From positions 14,673,566 to 14,737,565 of the forward strand of contig OZ022239.1 in the NCBI GenBank assembly GCA_963978895.1: DNA of 64,000 bases, in the 5' to 3' direction. This DNA is from Erpobdella octoculata. Its lineage: Eukaryota; Annelida; Clitellata; Hirudinida; Erpobdellidae. Positions 12,011 through 24,434 of the stretch are shown here, one piece after another (the first letter of the stretch is position 1; each line of letters begins with the position of its first letter). The notes under the pieces were generated by a model. That model did not search any database. It had not been told where the DNA came from and saw nothing but the letters and a program-made list of their open reading frames with translations. The position numbers were made by a program, and so were the translations under genes.

Positions 12011-12440
12011 AATACATGATTCAATTAAAAAAAATTTAATTTGAACATCTTTCGTATTTTTAAATTGAGTGTATTTGAAATCAAAGTTTGTGTTTAAAAA
12101 CACTTTTTTTCCTATACTTGTGTTTTCAATAAAAAATAAGAGTACATTTTTGTTTTTAAAACTTAAACAATAATTTTATTCTTTTGACATTTGACATTAA
12201 CCTGCCAATAAGTATTTATAAACTAAAACTTTACTACTGTAGCACATGCTGCATGTATCAGTTCAACTGTTCAAACTACTAATCAAGTTGAGCTTAAGGC
12301 AATCCTGAATTTGGAAATTTTAGTGAGCTGAAACGGACCAAATGGTTAAACCCACAATAATTTAAAACAAGTAAAGGAAAAAACGAGTTTTTTAATACAA
12401 ACTTTGATTTCAAATACACTCGATGTGTGTCTGTGTGTAT
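12011..12440. repeat. Inverted-repeat element (AAATACACTnGAT arms)
   Basis: Sequence around 12049-12100 (ATTGAGTGTATTTGAAATCA, AAGTTTGTGTTTAAAAAC) recurs inverted at about 12375-12422. A direct copy of the left arm with its flank lies at 28712-28826. This marks a foldback or TIR element of unknown family. Confidence 0.55.
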
Positions 12441-12563
12441 GTATACTAAAGAAGTACAAATTACGTTTTTTTAATTTTTTTTAATTGAATTATGTATTGT
12501 CATGCAATATAAAGCTATGATAAAAGTTTCAGTTTTCTAGGTAGTCAAAAAGCTGCTTAAATT

Positions 12564-12855
12564 TCACTTGCAAGATTTGTTCACAGTGAAAGCCACACAC
12601 ACACACAAACAGAAATTGTAACCTAAATAAAAGTTTGTAAAAATTAGAGTTGAATTTTTAGTAAGGCTATGAATTATTTTCTCAAGGGTTATTGATTTTG
12701 GAATGTCTTTCTTTGAGCACATTAACATGAATGTTCTATGTTTCTCGTTATTCAGAGAAGATCTCAGTCTTGTTTTTATTACTTTTAATTTACTAAATGC
12801 TCGTTCATATGTGACTTGAGAAAAGGATAGAGTAAAAAGATATTCCGACGTTCTT
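12564..12855 (-). pseudogene. hAT transposase dimerisation-domain fragment
   Basis: The minus-strand frame reads LFTLSFSQVTYERAFSKLK, then IKTRLRSSLNNEK and MLMCSKKDIP. The ER-FS-LK-IK-RLRS series is the conserved heart of the hAT family C-terminal dimerisation domain. The catalytic part is absent and a LINE fragment begins immediately upstream at about 12858. It is a relic, independent of the 1.3-kb hAT fragment. Confidence 0.75.
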
Positions 12856-12857
12856 TG

Positions 12858-13335
12858 GATGTTGAAGCCGCTCATGCTCTGGTCCGGGCGCTGATTCATA
12901 GCCGTTTGGACTATTGATATGACTTGTTGGCGGGTTTAAAACTCTACTTGTACAAACGACTTCAGTCGGTTTTGGACGCTGCTGCCCGAATTGTCCTTAG
13001 AATAGCAGCCCGTCAAAGTGTTTTAATTCAAATGAAAGAAAAACTCCACTGATTGGGCTTTCCTTAAAGAGTAACGTTCAAGCTATGTATATTATGTTAC
13101 AAATGCTTGCATGGTTTGGCAACAGACTACCTGTCTAGACGGTCGTGCTCATCTCAGTTCAGCGTTTGTTGGTCAGCTTATGGTGCCACCCACAAAAAGG
13201 AGAAAGCTTGGGGACAAGGGTTTTTATCATTCTGGTCCCACTGCATGGAATGATCTACCGGTCTCTCTTTGAGACTTCATTGAAATCTTTTAAAAAACAT
13301 TTAAAATCTTATTTTTTTAATAATGTAATATAATA
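12858..13335 (+). pseudogene. LINE (CR1/L2-like) ORF2 C-terminal fragment
   Basis: The plus strand reads AHALVRALIHSRLDY, a stop, then DLLAG and LQSVLDAAARIVLR, later KLHWLGFP, and ends SLKSFKKHLKSYFFN. This is the order typical of the region downstream of the reverse-transcriptase palm in CR1/L2-type LINEs. At least two stops or frameshifts are present. About 13336-13500 is probably its 3' UTR. It converges with the minus-strand LINE that ends near 13500. Confidence 0.7.
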
Positions 13336-13499
13336 TCTGTGATTCGATGGACTGTGTTTGCGCCTATGTGATGTGTACCATTAATTGTAATGCGACTTTT
13401 TGTTTAAATTTTAGATGCGCGCGGTAATCATTGGAAGATTGTGCGATCACGTGCTTTGGACTAGAGTTGGCTATAAATAATTTATTTTAATTTAAATTG

Positions 13500-15890
13500 T
13501 TAATTTTTAAGGTGGCATAATGTCTGAACGACTTCTAGGCCACAAAAAGATGCGTCTTTAATCTACGGCGAAGTTCGTCAGTGTTAGTCGAGCCGGTGAC
13601 TATATCCGGAAGTTGGTTCCAAAGCCTGGGACCAGCGACGGTGAACATGCGGTCGCCAGCCGTTTTCATTCGAGTTCTTGGTAGGCCGAGTGAAGTGGTT
13701 GTAAACGATCTTAGTCTTTTTCTAGCTGGGACATCAGAAACTTTGAGAAGTAAAGAAGACAAATACTTGGGGGCTAGATTATTGAGAGATTTCCAAACCA
13801 GTAGGGCCAACTTGAATTTAATCCGTTTGTCTACTGGCAGCAAGTGTAGGTCCGCAAGAATGGGATTAATGTGGTCAATCTTTTTTGCACCAGTGACTAA
13901 GCGTGCCGCTGCGTTGATGACCAAACGAAGACGGTTAATATTGTATTTAGGTGAACCTATGAGGAGAGAGCTTCCATAGTCAAGTTTAGAGAGAACAAGA
14001 AAGGACACCAGTGTTTTAAGAGCAGATATAGGGAGAGAGGCAGCTACACTCCTGATCTATCTCAGAATATTGAAGCACGCTCGAACAGTGTTTCTGATAT
14101 GTGTGTGTGGCGACAAATCAGCATCAAGAAACATGCCAAGATTACGAACAGATACAGAAAGGTAAACCATATCAGGACCTATCCGTACCGTTTTTTTCTG
14201 GCAGCGAGCTGTCCGACGACTGGAAGCAAACCAAATTGCTTCAGACTTGCTGGAGTTCAACTGGAGACGACTTGATCGCATCCAAGCTCCAACGTCATCT
14301 ATACAGGTAGATATAACAGCTTGGAGTGCCCTAGTCTTTTCAGGCAGGCAATGGACGTAGATTTAAATGTCATCAGCATAAAAATGACAAGAGAGTCCAT
14401 GGCTAGCAATAGTGTCTTCAAGTTCATTGGTATACATCATGAGGAGCATTGGACCTAAAACCGACCCCTGTGGCACACCGCGGGAAACCTTTGTTTTTGA
14501 GGAATCAATGTTATTTGCTTTGACGTACGAGAACCTTTCACTCAAGTAAGAAAAGATCCAGCTGAGGGGTAAGTGACCAAAGTTAAAGGATGATTTTAGT
14601 CTATGAAGGAGTATTTGATGATCAACAGTATCAAATGCTGCTGATAAGTCAAGGAGAACCAGTAGAGTGAGTTCCCAGTATCCGCCTTTTCCAAAATGTC
14701 TGAGAATACCTTCGTTATCGCCGTCTCTGTTGAGTGAAATCGGCGGTACGCTGATTGATGGGCAGGGAAGAAGTTATTGCGTTCAACATGCTCCGTGATC
14801 CTAGACAGAACTAGTCGCTCAAGGAGTTTAGAAATAAATGAAAGATTTGAGATAGGACGATATGAAGCCAGATCCGAGACATCCAAATTTTGTTTTTTCA
14901 AGACTGGAGTTATATATGAGGATTTGAAGTATTCTGGAACTTTACCAGTGCGGAAGGAATTATTGAAGATGTTCACTAAAAACGGAGTGAGTATAGGAAA
15001 CGCTTTTTTGAGAAGCCAGGTAGGAATCGGATCAGACATACACTGTTTACTGGGAAGAGAGCTGATAAGTTTTGCAACCTCGGCGTTGCAGGTTGGCTTA
15101 AATTCATGCAGTTCGGCCATGTCTGGGCTCCAGAATGTTAGCGTCAAGAAATATTTATCGAGAAAAATGGGTTGAGAAGTAGATGTCCCTGAAATTGATA
15201 AAGTGAACACTGGCGAAGATCTGTCGAGAGACGTGACTTTAGGTACCTTTTGCATCTTCGGCGTCAGCTCAATATCAAGAAACTCGGATGTCTTTGATTC
15301 ATCATCGGCGGGTGTAGACGATGTCTGGTCAAGTGACGTGAGCTCACGTACCTTTTGTATCTTCGATGCAAAAAATTAGCTAAACTGGCTTGCCGTGATG
15401 GACGCATTGATGGGGACGCGTCCTCTAGCCATTATAACGTTTAGTGTTCGCCAAAGATCACGACTGGAACCATGATCGTGCTCCACCTTTTCGGTCCAAA
15501 AGTTAACTCGCTTATAGCGAGTTAATTTTCGGTATTCTTTCTGATGTTTACGCCAAATAATTACATCCTGTGCAGCAGCTGACCTGCGAGCAGCTCTTTC
15601 CATGCTTTTCATACGTAGACAGTCAGCATCGAACCATGGATCCGATGGGCGTTGTCGGCGTTGAATGAGCTTTTGAGGTAGCATGCACTCGATGATAGAA
15701 CGTAAGGTGTCGTTGTACAAGTTTGTTGCACAATTGATGTCAAGTTCAATGTTGGCCGACGCAAACGGAGACGATTGAAGAGCATCCATGAATCGACAAA
15801 GATCCAAACTTTTCCATGAGCGATGAGAGCATGTAGTATAAAATTTCGGGGGGCGTGTTAGCGATGACGTCCATCGAATCAAAAAATGAT
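13500..15890 (-). pseudogene. LINE (CR1/L2-like) reverse transcriptase, 5'-truncated and broken
   Basis: In order on the minus strand: a pre-RT linker (15882-15376), RT fingers with SYRPISNLSFISKLLERLV (15255-14596), the palm with GVPQGSVLGPMLL and YADDI (14545-14363), a thumb region (14281-14057), and a C-terminal DYGSSLLIGSPK...RLRLVINAAARLV segment ending RRLKTHLFVA (14008-13535). The YADDI motif is followed directly by a stop. Further stops or frameshifts occur near 14596, 14056 and 15260. The endonuclease is absent. It is therefore an inactive copy. Confidence 0.85.
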
Positions 15891-16532
15891 CAGAAAGATG
15901 AGACGATGAGTCTTATGAGTTTTAGAATCTTTATGATTATTGGTTTACAAACTTTATAGATATTAACTTTTGCTAAATCAAGTTTAAAACTGTATAAGAC
16001 TGTCTATTCTTTAACAGTTACGTACGATCTTTTTATGGAGTGCGTTACACTAATAACAGTAAACGTTGGCTGCTTTTAGAGAGCCCAGTGTCTCCAGGCT
16101 CAAGCTTCTGAACACCTATCTGCTACAATGTGCCACTAAGGAATATTTTCGGTCTATATTTTAACCCCCATAGCAGCTGATTTACCCTCAGATTAATATT
16201 CTATTTGATGAACGTAATCACAAGTGTTTTATTGAAAATGATCACACAGGAAAGACTTTATATAGTACTAATGACTATTAACATTCATTTGAATTTATAA
16301 CCCAACAAGTGGGGGTTTTTTGCACAGACTTAAACTATAATTCTCTAAACCACCTTAAATCCTGTTAATTTTAATGTTTAAAACAAACTTTTAACAAAAT
16401 GTAGCTTATACTAAAATTGACGAAACCAAAATAACATCTATAGACATTCCAAAAAAATGAATTGAAATGATTTATAATGTTTACCAGCTTAATTCATTGC
16501 CTCACTATTTCTAAATTTATCTGCTGTGTAAT

Positions 16533-19500
16533 TCATTTAGTAATCGGCGGTCTAGCAAGAAAGAACAATTCCTTGAACTTTGGGTTTTCATTACTGCCAA
16601 TCAGCTGAAAGATAACTCCATCACTTGTAGTCACAACTGCCCCGCTGTGCTGTAACCTCTGATTGGTTTCAAATAAAACTGCTTGATTGTTTTTATTTAA
16701 TTATGAGAAGTTTATTAAAATTCGACTAGGCTAAAATATACCTGAAGTGCAAAAGTACGATCCATCTCAGTCACAGAAGTAGTTGCATCGGCAACGACAT
16801 GAACTTCATACCCAAGCTGTAGTAGGTCTAGTGTTGTCTGTTGAATGCATATGTGGGTCTTAAATGAAAAAATAAATATGGTTAAACCAGATAAAAACAA
16901 TCGGATCAATGACAGGAAATACTTCAGTATTTCCTACATAATGCCTAATCAGTCTTAAAACACCTGGGACCGTATTCACCAACCGCAGTTTAATTAACTA
17001 GGATTTAAGCCGCGCAGTTACGATAAAACGGCTTAACGGATGGTAGCTAAACGTGTAGTTGCAAATGGTATTCATGAACGCTGGTTCAGCTCGTCGTTTC
17101 ACAACGAGTATCGTTGAGTTGAACCAGTCGCTAAATTTCTTAGTAAAATGCAAAAACTAAGTAATAAAGTGCTGTTTTCGAACAGTGTTTAGAGTTTAAC
17201 ATTATATAATTGCTGAAATTATATTTATAATATATAACATTACTGTTATACAATCTTTGTAATAATTTTCTATGCTATTTTTAGCGTATTGAACTTTTAT
17301 AAGCTGCTGTTTTGCGTGTTCATTAATAAAGTTGTGTCTGATTTATTGTTTCATATAAGGTGATTATTATCATTAACATTTTCTGAAACATCATCATTTT
17401 AAACATCATTGAATGATAAAACTAAGAGTTTTGATTAATCAACTTCAAAGAAAACTAGAAGGCATGCACAAGAACAATTTCCTGTGACAATAAACCAATT
17501 AGACGTATACACGTATATAATAAATACCAAACGATTTATTAGCTGTTGTTTTGTGTGTCTATTAATAAAGTTGTGTCTGATCCATTGTTACATATAACAT
17601 TTTCTGAAATATCATTGAATGATAAGACTAAATTATGCACAAATTATGCACAACCTTATTTCTGATTGTAAAATATAAAACCTTTTTTCCATCTTCCAAT
17701 AACTTGTTCGATTGAAACAGGATTTGTTTAAGTCTTACGTTGAACTCTTTTTTGCAATTTGTGTTCGCAGTTAAATATAACATGAATAAACAGTTATTGC
17801 ATGGGTATCCACAATTTCTTAATATTAAACCAGAAAATGTTCTGTTTTCTTAAGAGCTTTGAAGAAAGCTAAAACTCAAGCATCAAAACCATTTCCTAAA
17901 TAAATAAAATCACTACAGTAGTCGAAATTAAGTACGACGGTAGAAAAATCAGGAATTTAAAAGTTTTGATTAGTCAACTTCAGAGAAAGCTAAAAAGCAT
18001 GCGCAAACACAACTTCCTGTGTAAATGAACCATACTTCTCACCTTCAGAAGACAAAATATTTGCATAACATATGGGCATCTCTCTCTATATATATGTTAC
18101 TATTGTTAACAGGCGCGGCGCTGGCCAGGGGGGTCCAGGGGTCCGGACCCCCCCCAGCTCCGACAGGTGCCACCCGTGAGATTTTTGCAAATCCAAAGAC
18201 TTTTTTTTTACTAGGGGGGGGGGGGGTATTTGAATCTCATTGGGTTAATCAGACTGCAGACTAAAAATAGTCGACAGACCCTAGGACATTTCCCCCCCCC
18301 CCGGACATTTCCCCCCCAAGGTAGGACATTTCAGCCCCCTGTGGTTATGTAGTAGTATGAATTTGTGGTTTTGCAAGAGTGTGTTCTTGCATGGCATAAA
18401 TATTTGTGTGCGTGAATTGTGTACATTCCCCTCCGGACATTCCCCCGCCATGAGTATGATAATTCTCACCCCACGAGGTAGGACAAGGCAGAGTTAAATT
18501 TCACAAGTTTTTCTAAGAAACACAAACCCTAACCCTAATCCTAACCCTAACCCTAACCCTAGGGTTTCTAAGAGTGTTTCTAAGAAACACAAACCCTAAC
18601 CCTAACCTAACCCTAACCCTAACCCTAACCCAAACATTGCACTGAACTATTTAGGGGATAAATAAAAAATAATAAATGAAAAATAAAAGTATATTCTCTC
18701 TCCGGGGGGGGGGGAATGTCCTACCCAGGGGGGGGGAATTGTCCTACCCAGGGGGGGGAATTGTCCTACCCCGGGGGGGGGGGAAACGTCCGGGGGGGAA
18801 ATGTCCGGGGGGAAATGTCCGGGGGGAAATGTCCGGGGGGGGGGGGGAAATGTCCGATCCTCATAATAAACACCGAACGATTTCTTCAAATACATGTCAG
18901 AATGAGAGAATAACAGCGGCCGTTTCAATTAACTGTGGTAGCGAGCACAGTTAAAATTGGACAGATTTTTAAGTTAAGCGATCCGATGCATTAACAACGC
19001 TTTGTGAATACTAGTTAAATTTAACGACAAACCTTTCAACCGCCAGTTAGTTTTTAACCATCGGTTAGCGGTTAATTACGGTTGGTGAATACGGCCCCAG
19101 GTATAAATGGCAATAAGCTATTAAAAAATACAAATATAAAACATCCAACAAAATTAGTCTCTAAATATCGCTTTTTCAATATTTACAAAAATTATCTGGT
19201 TTTGGAACTTTTAAAGCCTGATTTAGCAAGCAGAACTCCTCACCTCAAGTCCAAACAATATGACATGCTGGATTTGATAATCTTTGAGAAATGTCACAAC
19301 ATTTGGAGAACACATTGTAAACGAAAGTTTCTTGATTAACATCTTCGCGTGACTGATGTCCAGTTTCGCTGTCGTATTTCCGAGTTTATCTGGATACTGC
19401 AATTTAGACAATTTTGAATTCACTTTTAAAAATAAATTAATTTTTTAATAAAGTATATGAGCTGGAAAATCTTCAAAAAACTGTCAAATTGGTAAAAACA

Positions 19501-22500
19501 TTAAAAAAATGCGCTTGGTGATTTGCATATAACCTAGAAGCTATTTCATCCAGTTGCTGTTTATCGGAACCGCATTTTAATGAAAATCTATACAGTTGAT
19601 TGTATTAAAATGTAATTTTCTTCAACAAAAGTATCGCTGTCCCTGGCGTTTAAATTATGCTTTGCAAGTTTAGTGCTTGTTATCTGACAAAATATTTCCG
19701 TACGATATTCATCTAGAGAATATCCCCTGAGATATAAACTCCTGGAAAATTTTCTCTAAGTACCTACTTGTTGCAGAAGATTTATATGTAGCTCTAATGT
19801 CGGTTCAATTAGATAAAAATTTGATTTTCAAGGTGTTTGGAAATTGTTCTATAACAGTAATTGATAGCTTCCTATAGCACCAGCGTCCAGTGACAAGCTT
19901 TATCATCAGTTTTTTAAGCTCTTTGTATTTTGGGTTCATGACCTGTATAGACATGTATAGATCGATATTTCAATATTCAGAATTTGGTAATGTTCATTAA
20001 TTTGAGTGAAGACTTTCTTTTGTACCTACATTGTTCGGGTGATGTCAAAAAAAGTTTTGTTCTATTAAGTTTATCATTGAATTTGAAAACATTTGTTTCT
20101 TATCTGATTCCTTCTGCGGGTATTAAGACAATAATATTTTTGAACAATATCCCTTAGAAAATCTTGAAAAATATCATCATAAACAATATTCTACTGGATA
20201 TTATTTCTTTGCACGCTGATTTGTTTAAATATCTTAATATTATCATAGTAATTTATAAATATTATTTAACATTTCCTCTTTTTTTCATTTAAAACAATTG
20301 ATATAAAATGGTTTTTAGATTTGTTTTATGATAATTTAGCAGAATATTTTTAAACTTATTAGACTTGAAAACAAACATTTCCAAGAATAATAACTGACCT
20401 GTTCGGCAACAATAAGAGGAAGATTCGTGATTTTGGTGGCCTCAAGCTACAAAAATAATTATAAATTAAATTTAAACATCAAAAATTATTACTAAATCTA
20501 TATATATATATTAAAATGTTTGTTTGTTTCTTTTACGTCTGTTTTTTATGCAATCCCAACCGCTAGACAAATTTAACGACATTTGGCAAGGAGGTAGATC
20601 CCAAAGAGTATAAGGTCATAGGGTATTTTTAATTTGAAAAAATAAATTTTTTATGACCAAAAAACTTTCTAGGCCAAACGTGCCTATGTAAAAACATAAA
20701 AAATTATTGCTTGACAAAATTCAAATTTAGTTTACGTAAAAAAGTTTGAAAGTTTCAAGCAGCTTTTAGTAAATCTATTTTACGTTTTATGGGAAAAAAG
20801 AGTTAGGCGAGAGTGGAAGAAAGAAAAGGAGCAGGAGCGGGAAATCAGGCGGGAGAAGGAGCAGAAAAGCGAGTGGGACTGACTGACTGACTGACTAGGA
20901 TTAAGGTATTTCAGCTCAGCTCGGCGTTGATTAACTCGGCAACAATAAAAACTTTCGGTCTCGTCGATCATCGGCCGATTACAGATTACTGAATTTTATA
21001 ACTTGTTTATTCATTAATAGGTGTAGCACTGTCAAATAATGAATTTTGTCACGTTGTTTCAGCTATACTTCGCATTGGCTGGCACTTATAGTTAAACTGC
21101 AATTAAATTAAACTTACTGCATCATCATTTACCGAAAACTAGAATGTGACATTGAGACAGAATTTTTATCAAATCACATTACTGCAGGTTGTCCTCATAT
21201 TTGTCCAATCTGCCCTGACTCTTCTCAGGCACATTTTTTTTACAAAAAAATTATCCCAACCCAAACTAAACACACCTATATAATGTTTCAATCAAACGAC
21301 TCTGTTCATATTAGCTTAGTAATTAGTGCCTAGATGGACTAGTTTCTATTATATTCAAATTAATATATGCAGATATGGAACGATTGCTAATTGCGACAGC
21401 AACGATTTACACTTACACTCACTCCATATTTGTTACAGTCTCATCTACGTCTCTCTACGATTATGGGTGGGAGTCTGAAAAAAGCTTGGTTTAGAATTTT
21501 TTTAAATTGACTTCTAATAACAGAAAAACAGTTTGAGATACAATGACAATAGCGTAAAGACGTTGGCTTCTGTTGTAAGCCCACAATCAACTAGAGTACC
21601 AAAGTACCAAGCGAGCGTTTTTTAGTGGCACTGGGCTCAAACATTTCAATTGCCATTTGTCTGGCTGCAAAAAATAGCTGAGAATCTTACGTTACTAAGC
21701 AATCATTTATTGGTATGATTGATTAAAAATGTGAAAAACAAATTGATTTATCAACGTGTTTTAACTCAAATCATGATCTCTGCATTTTGCAAGAATAACA
21801 ATAAAACTAATCGGCCGATAATCGGCTAGTACCAAACGACCCAAACAATGGCGTACGACAGGCATAAGCATAAAACAAAAAAGTACAAATTTTTAAATTA
21901 GACAAATAAATTTACTTTCGAATTCAACGTGAAATACTGAGTAAGTATGTCAAATTTAATTAAAATCGGTGCCGTGGTATCAAAATAATATCGAGTCATG
22001 GGCGCTCACAGGGGGGGAAGGGGGCACTTGATTTTTGATTAAAATTTTTTTTAGACAAAAATAGAAAAAAAATTATAATTAAAACATTTATAATTAACTG
22101 TAACAACTGTGACTCCTTCCATTGTCATATCGATATCATAATCATTATCTTTGTGGATGCACCGACCCGATGCTCTACTTTTTACCACATTCACGTTTTT
22201 CTAAACACTATGATGCGTGCTTGAATCATTCCAATATATCTCTAGCATCCTCCTGGAGCTAACTCGGAATAAATGTGAATTATTTAGACCGTCGAACGTG
22301 TGTTTTTATTATCACTAAAAACCAGTGATGGGCACCAACTACTTCAATTGTAGTTACAACTACGTGCCAACTACCTCATGACCAAAGTAGTTATAACTAC
22401 ATGTTAACTACTTTAGAAGAGAGGTAGTTATAACTAGTTTGTTAACTACTACTAAAGTAGTTAACTACTTTCCAACTACTTTTTAACTACTCGTATATTT

Positions 22501-24434
22501 ATAAAACATGTACTGTAAGATATAAAAACACAACAACAAAAAATAAATTTGCATTTAATAATTTTTTTTAAAGAATAATAATGATTGTTAACTAAATATA
22601 ATAAAAACAAAGTATTTTTAAGCAAATATAATAAAAACAAAGTATTTTTAAACAAATATAATAAAAACAAAGTATTTTTAAGCAAATATAATAAAAACAA
22701 AGTATTTTTAAGCAAATTTGAAAAAAAAACAAAGTGTTTATTGATACATAAAGGTTGAATGACAAAGTTCAAAATTTGTTAAAACTGGAACGGCTTTTCA
22801 GAAAAACCATACGGTCAAATAAAGTGTCACTCATTTTGCACCTTCGAGGTGTCAAAATCATACCAGCCATGCTTGGAAGAGTAAGATAAGATAAGATAAC
22901 GTTTATTATAGTGGTTTAGAAGACTTTACGCCTATAGACAACCACTTCAAATAACTACTAAGTAGAATTGGCTTTTATGAAAGCTCATTCTACAAATGGA
23001 TAATCCTTCAGTGATTGAACATTCGATGCTTTAGATTATATTTTTAAATTATCTGGCTTTTTAATAATTTTGTTACAGCGCTAAGTCAAAGTAGTTAGAC
23101 TAGTTATAACTACCAAACTAGATCATAAAAGTAGTTATAACTACGTGGCAACTACTCAAAAACAAAAGTAGTTATAACTACCATGTAACTACTATAAATG
23201 TAGTTATAACTACAGTAGTTACAACTACAGTAGTTAAAGTGCCCATCACTGCTAAAAACTGTTGATTAACATATTTTCATGTAGTAAAGAACTTGTAATA
23301 AAAAACCTCTTGGGTGCGCCCATGATCTTTATTAATCCTTATAATATTTTTGTTAGTCAGCCTGCATAATTAAATACAAACATTTTTGTCAAAAAAGGTT
23401 TCGAAAATTATCCAGAATCACTAATCCACCACTGGTTAAACGGTTTATTCTAAGTATAATATTTGTTTCAGCTTGTGTTAGTTAATAAGCTCATAAAAAG
23501 TTGTTGGCAATGCTGGGGCTGTTGTGTAAATGGGCCTCCAAAAAACATTAATGTTGTCTTTTACTGATGAATGACTATTGTTTGATTGTCTCCTCTCAGG
23601 TTCATACAATTTTTCCAACTTTTTCTGCAAAGACTTAAAGGTACTCAAACTTCTATCCAACAATGACAGTTTGGCTGTGTCTGAGATATAAACCTTTCCA
23701 ACTAAAGCATTCTTGTAATTTTCAGCCTGTTTTTAAAACACTTTGGAATTTTTATTATGATGTAAAATAAAATAAAGTCAACTGAAATTTGTATTCTATA
23801 TACCTAATTTTAAACAAAAAATTTCAAACCTTTTTTGGGGTTCAATTGAGTCCCAAGATCCCACACAATTTTGGGAAGAAAAAAGAATAAACAGGAGATA
23901 GAGAATATGAGAGAAGAGGCGAAGAGAGAAAAATAAAAAGCTTGTTCCCCCCCTGGAAAAATTCCTGCGGGCGCCCATGTATCAAGTTAAAAACTATCAA
24001 ACCTAGCTAATTATTAAAATTAACTAGCAGGATTATCCGGGTTTTTGCTTATTATTAAATTAAACATGTTTGTTTGCCTGCTTGAGAGAATGCGGTTGAA
24101 CCTTGTGACGCTTACAAAAAAATTCCCGTCATCAAGTCAAGCTAAAACTTGGTGTGTATTGAATTGTTGTCGAGCATTCTATTAAAATTTCGTACCGATT
24201 TGACTGACAATTTACAATTGAGTTGTTTACTTTTATTACACGCCTGCACGCACTCAATTTATCAACAGCTGACTCTGTTGACCGCACTTAAAGTAAATAA
24301 AAAAATACCAGTTTTTTGGATGCGACAAGAACTTCTTCATGGTTGACACAGGACTTCAAAAATAAATCCTGTATGTCACATAAGAAAACTGCTATATTGC
24401 CAGACTTTAAATTTCCTAAATTTAGCTTTGACAT
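16533..24434 (-). CDS. Isochorismatase-domain protein, copy 1 (ISOC2-like)
   Basis: Five exons on the minus strand: 24434-24309, 20446-20399, 19396-19244, 16858-16742 and 16658-16533. All introns are phase 0 with GT/AG borders. The product is 189 aa, close to animal ISOC2 (about 200 aa). Family motifs: N-terminal NIAVFLCDIQ (nucleophile-activating D20), LPLIVAEQYP, KLSFTM (K81), and [14 protein letters not shown] with the family cysteine C113, then a VADATTS segment. The Asp-Lys-Cys triad of the isochorismatase-like hydrolase fold is thus complete. Departures from the compact copy at 38967-40245: DLFLKSC replaces EKFQPI after the aspartate, and the C-terminus is short (FKELFFLARPPITK) and lacks the usual SAPxSGLL tail. 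Animal ISOC substrates are not established. The introns (up to 3.9 kb) contain a hAT MITE and a TIR element. The gene may be a diverging duplicate. Confidence 0.85.
18283..18858. repeat. Inverted GGACATTTCCCCC minisatellite enclosing telomere repeats
   Basis: The left arm (18283-18335, with further units at about 18425-18485) repeats GGACATTTCCCCCC. The right arm (about 18702-18858) repeats the inverse, GGGGGGAAATGTCC, with GGAATTGTCCTACCC variants. The G-runs of 7-14 are potential quadruplex formers. The arms enclose the telomeric block. Confidence 0.85.
18523..18630. repeat. Interstitial telomeric repeats (CCCTAA)n
   Basis: Two arrays (about 18525-18562 and 18592-18630) of CCCTAA, one with a CCTAAC variant. 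Each is preceded by TTCTAAGAAACACAAA, and between them lies GGGTTTCTAAGAGTG. The animal telomere motif sits deep inside a gene intron, so it arrived by insertion, repair or with a mobile element. Confidence 0.95.
20790..20960 (-). repeat. Fragment of purine/pyrimidine dispersed repeat
   Basis: Purine-rich GGAGCAGGAGCGGGAAAT-type units, then four to five copies of GACT, then TCAGCTCAGCTCGGCGTTGA, the end motif also seen at about 11877. It is intronic and has no coding value. Confidence 0.5.
22323..23251. mobile_element. Non-autonomous hAT element with perfect 8-bp TSD
   Basis: The termini are CAGTGATGGGCAC and its inverse GTGCCCATCACTG. The flanks are an exact 8-bp duplication, CTAAAAAC (22315-22322 and 23252-23259), the hallmark of hAT insertion. 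Both subterminal regions are packed with the palindrome GTAGTTATAACTAC and relatives, probably transposase-binding repeats. The interior holds five copies of a 30-bp unit (AAATATAATAAAAACAAAGT core, about 22590-22740), whose minus-strand frame is a repeat artefact, and a GATAAGATAAGATAACG segment near 22885. The element lies in intron 1 of the copy-1 isochorismatase gene. Confidence 0.93.
23478..23729 (-). other. Possible exon of unknown function
   Basis: The minus strand reads AENYKNALVGKVYISDTAKL followed by LSTFKSLQKKLEKLYEPERR and ends TTFYELIN-stop at 23478. A plausible acceptor (TTTTAAAAACAG) precedes the first codon at about 23729. Residue composition looks protein-like and part is predicted helical, but I do not recognise the family. 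It lies inside intron 1 of the copy-1 isochorismatase gene on the same strand, so it may be an alternative 3' exon or a fragment of an inserted gene. Confidence 0.3.

Larger units (their letters stand above)
16964..19103. mobile_element. DNA transposon with CCTGGG(A/G)CCGTATTCACC termini
   Basis: The left end at about 16964 reads CCTGGGACCGTATTCACCAA. The reverse complement of the right end (to about 19103) reads CCTGGGGCCGTATTCACCAA, and the match continues into ACCG. The 2.1-kb element lies wholly inside intron 3 of the copy-1 isochorismatase gene. Interior direct repeats (about 17280-17420 and 17540-17640, sharing GTTGTGTCTGATTTATTGTT-like sequence) and a nested G-run/telomere block are present. 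No transposase was found. The termini resemble PIF/Harbinger ends, but the target-site duplication could not be settled. Confidence 0.65.

Noticed and set aside
13581..13979. 132-codon plus-strand ORF opposite the LINE
   Set aside because: Antisense shadow of the LINE ORF2 C-terminus.
16715..16909. Stand-alone 64-codon gene
   Set aside because: Only 16742-16858 is coding; it is exon 4 of the isochorismatase gene, and the rest is intron.
18025..18264. Secreted small protein (hydrophobic start, Pro-rich middle)
   Set aside because: The frame spans TE-end-like G/C runs (GGGGTCC/GGACCCC palindrome) and lies inside a TIR element; no splice or homology support.
18523..18630. True chromosome end
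   Set aside because: Arrays are short, internal, and lie inside an intron with coding exons on both sides.
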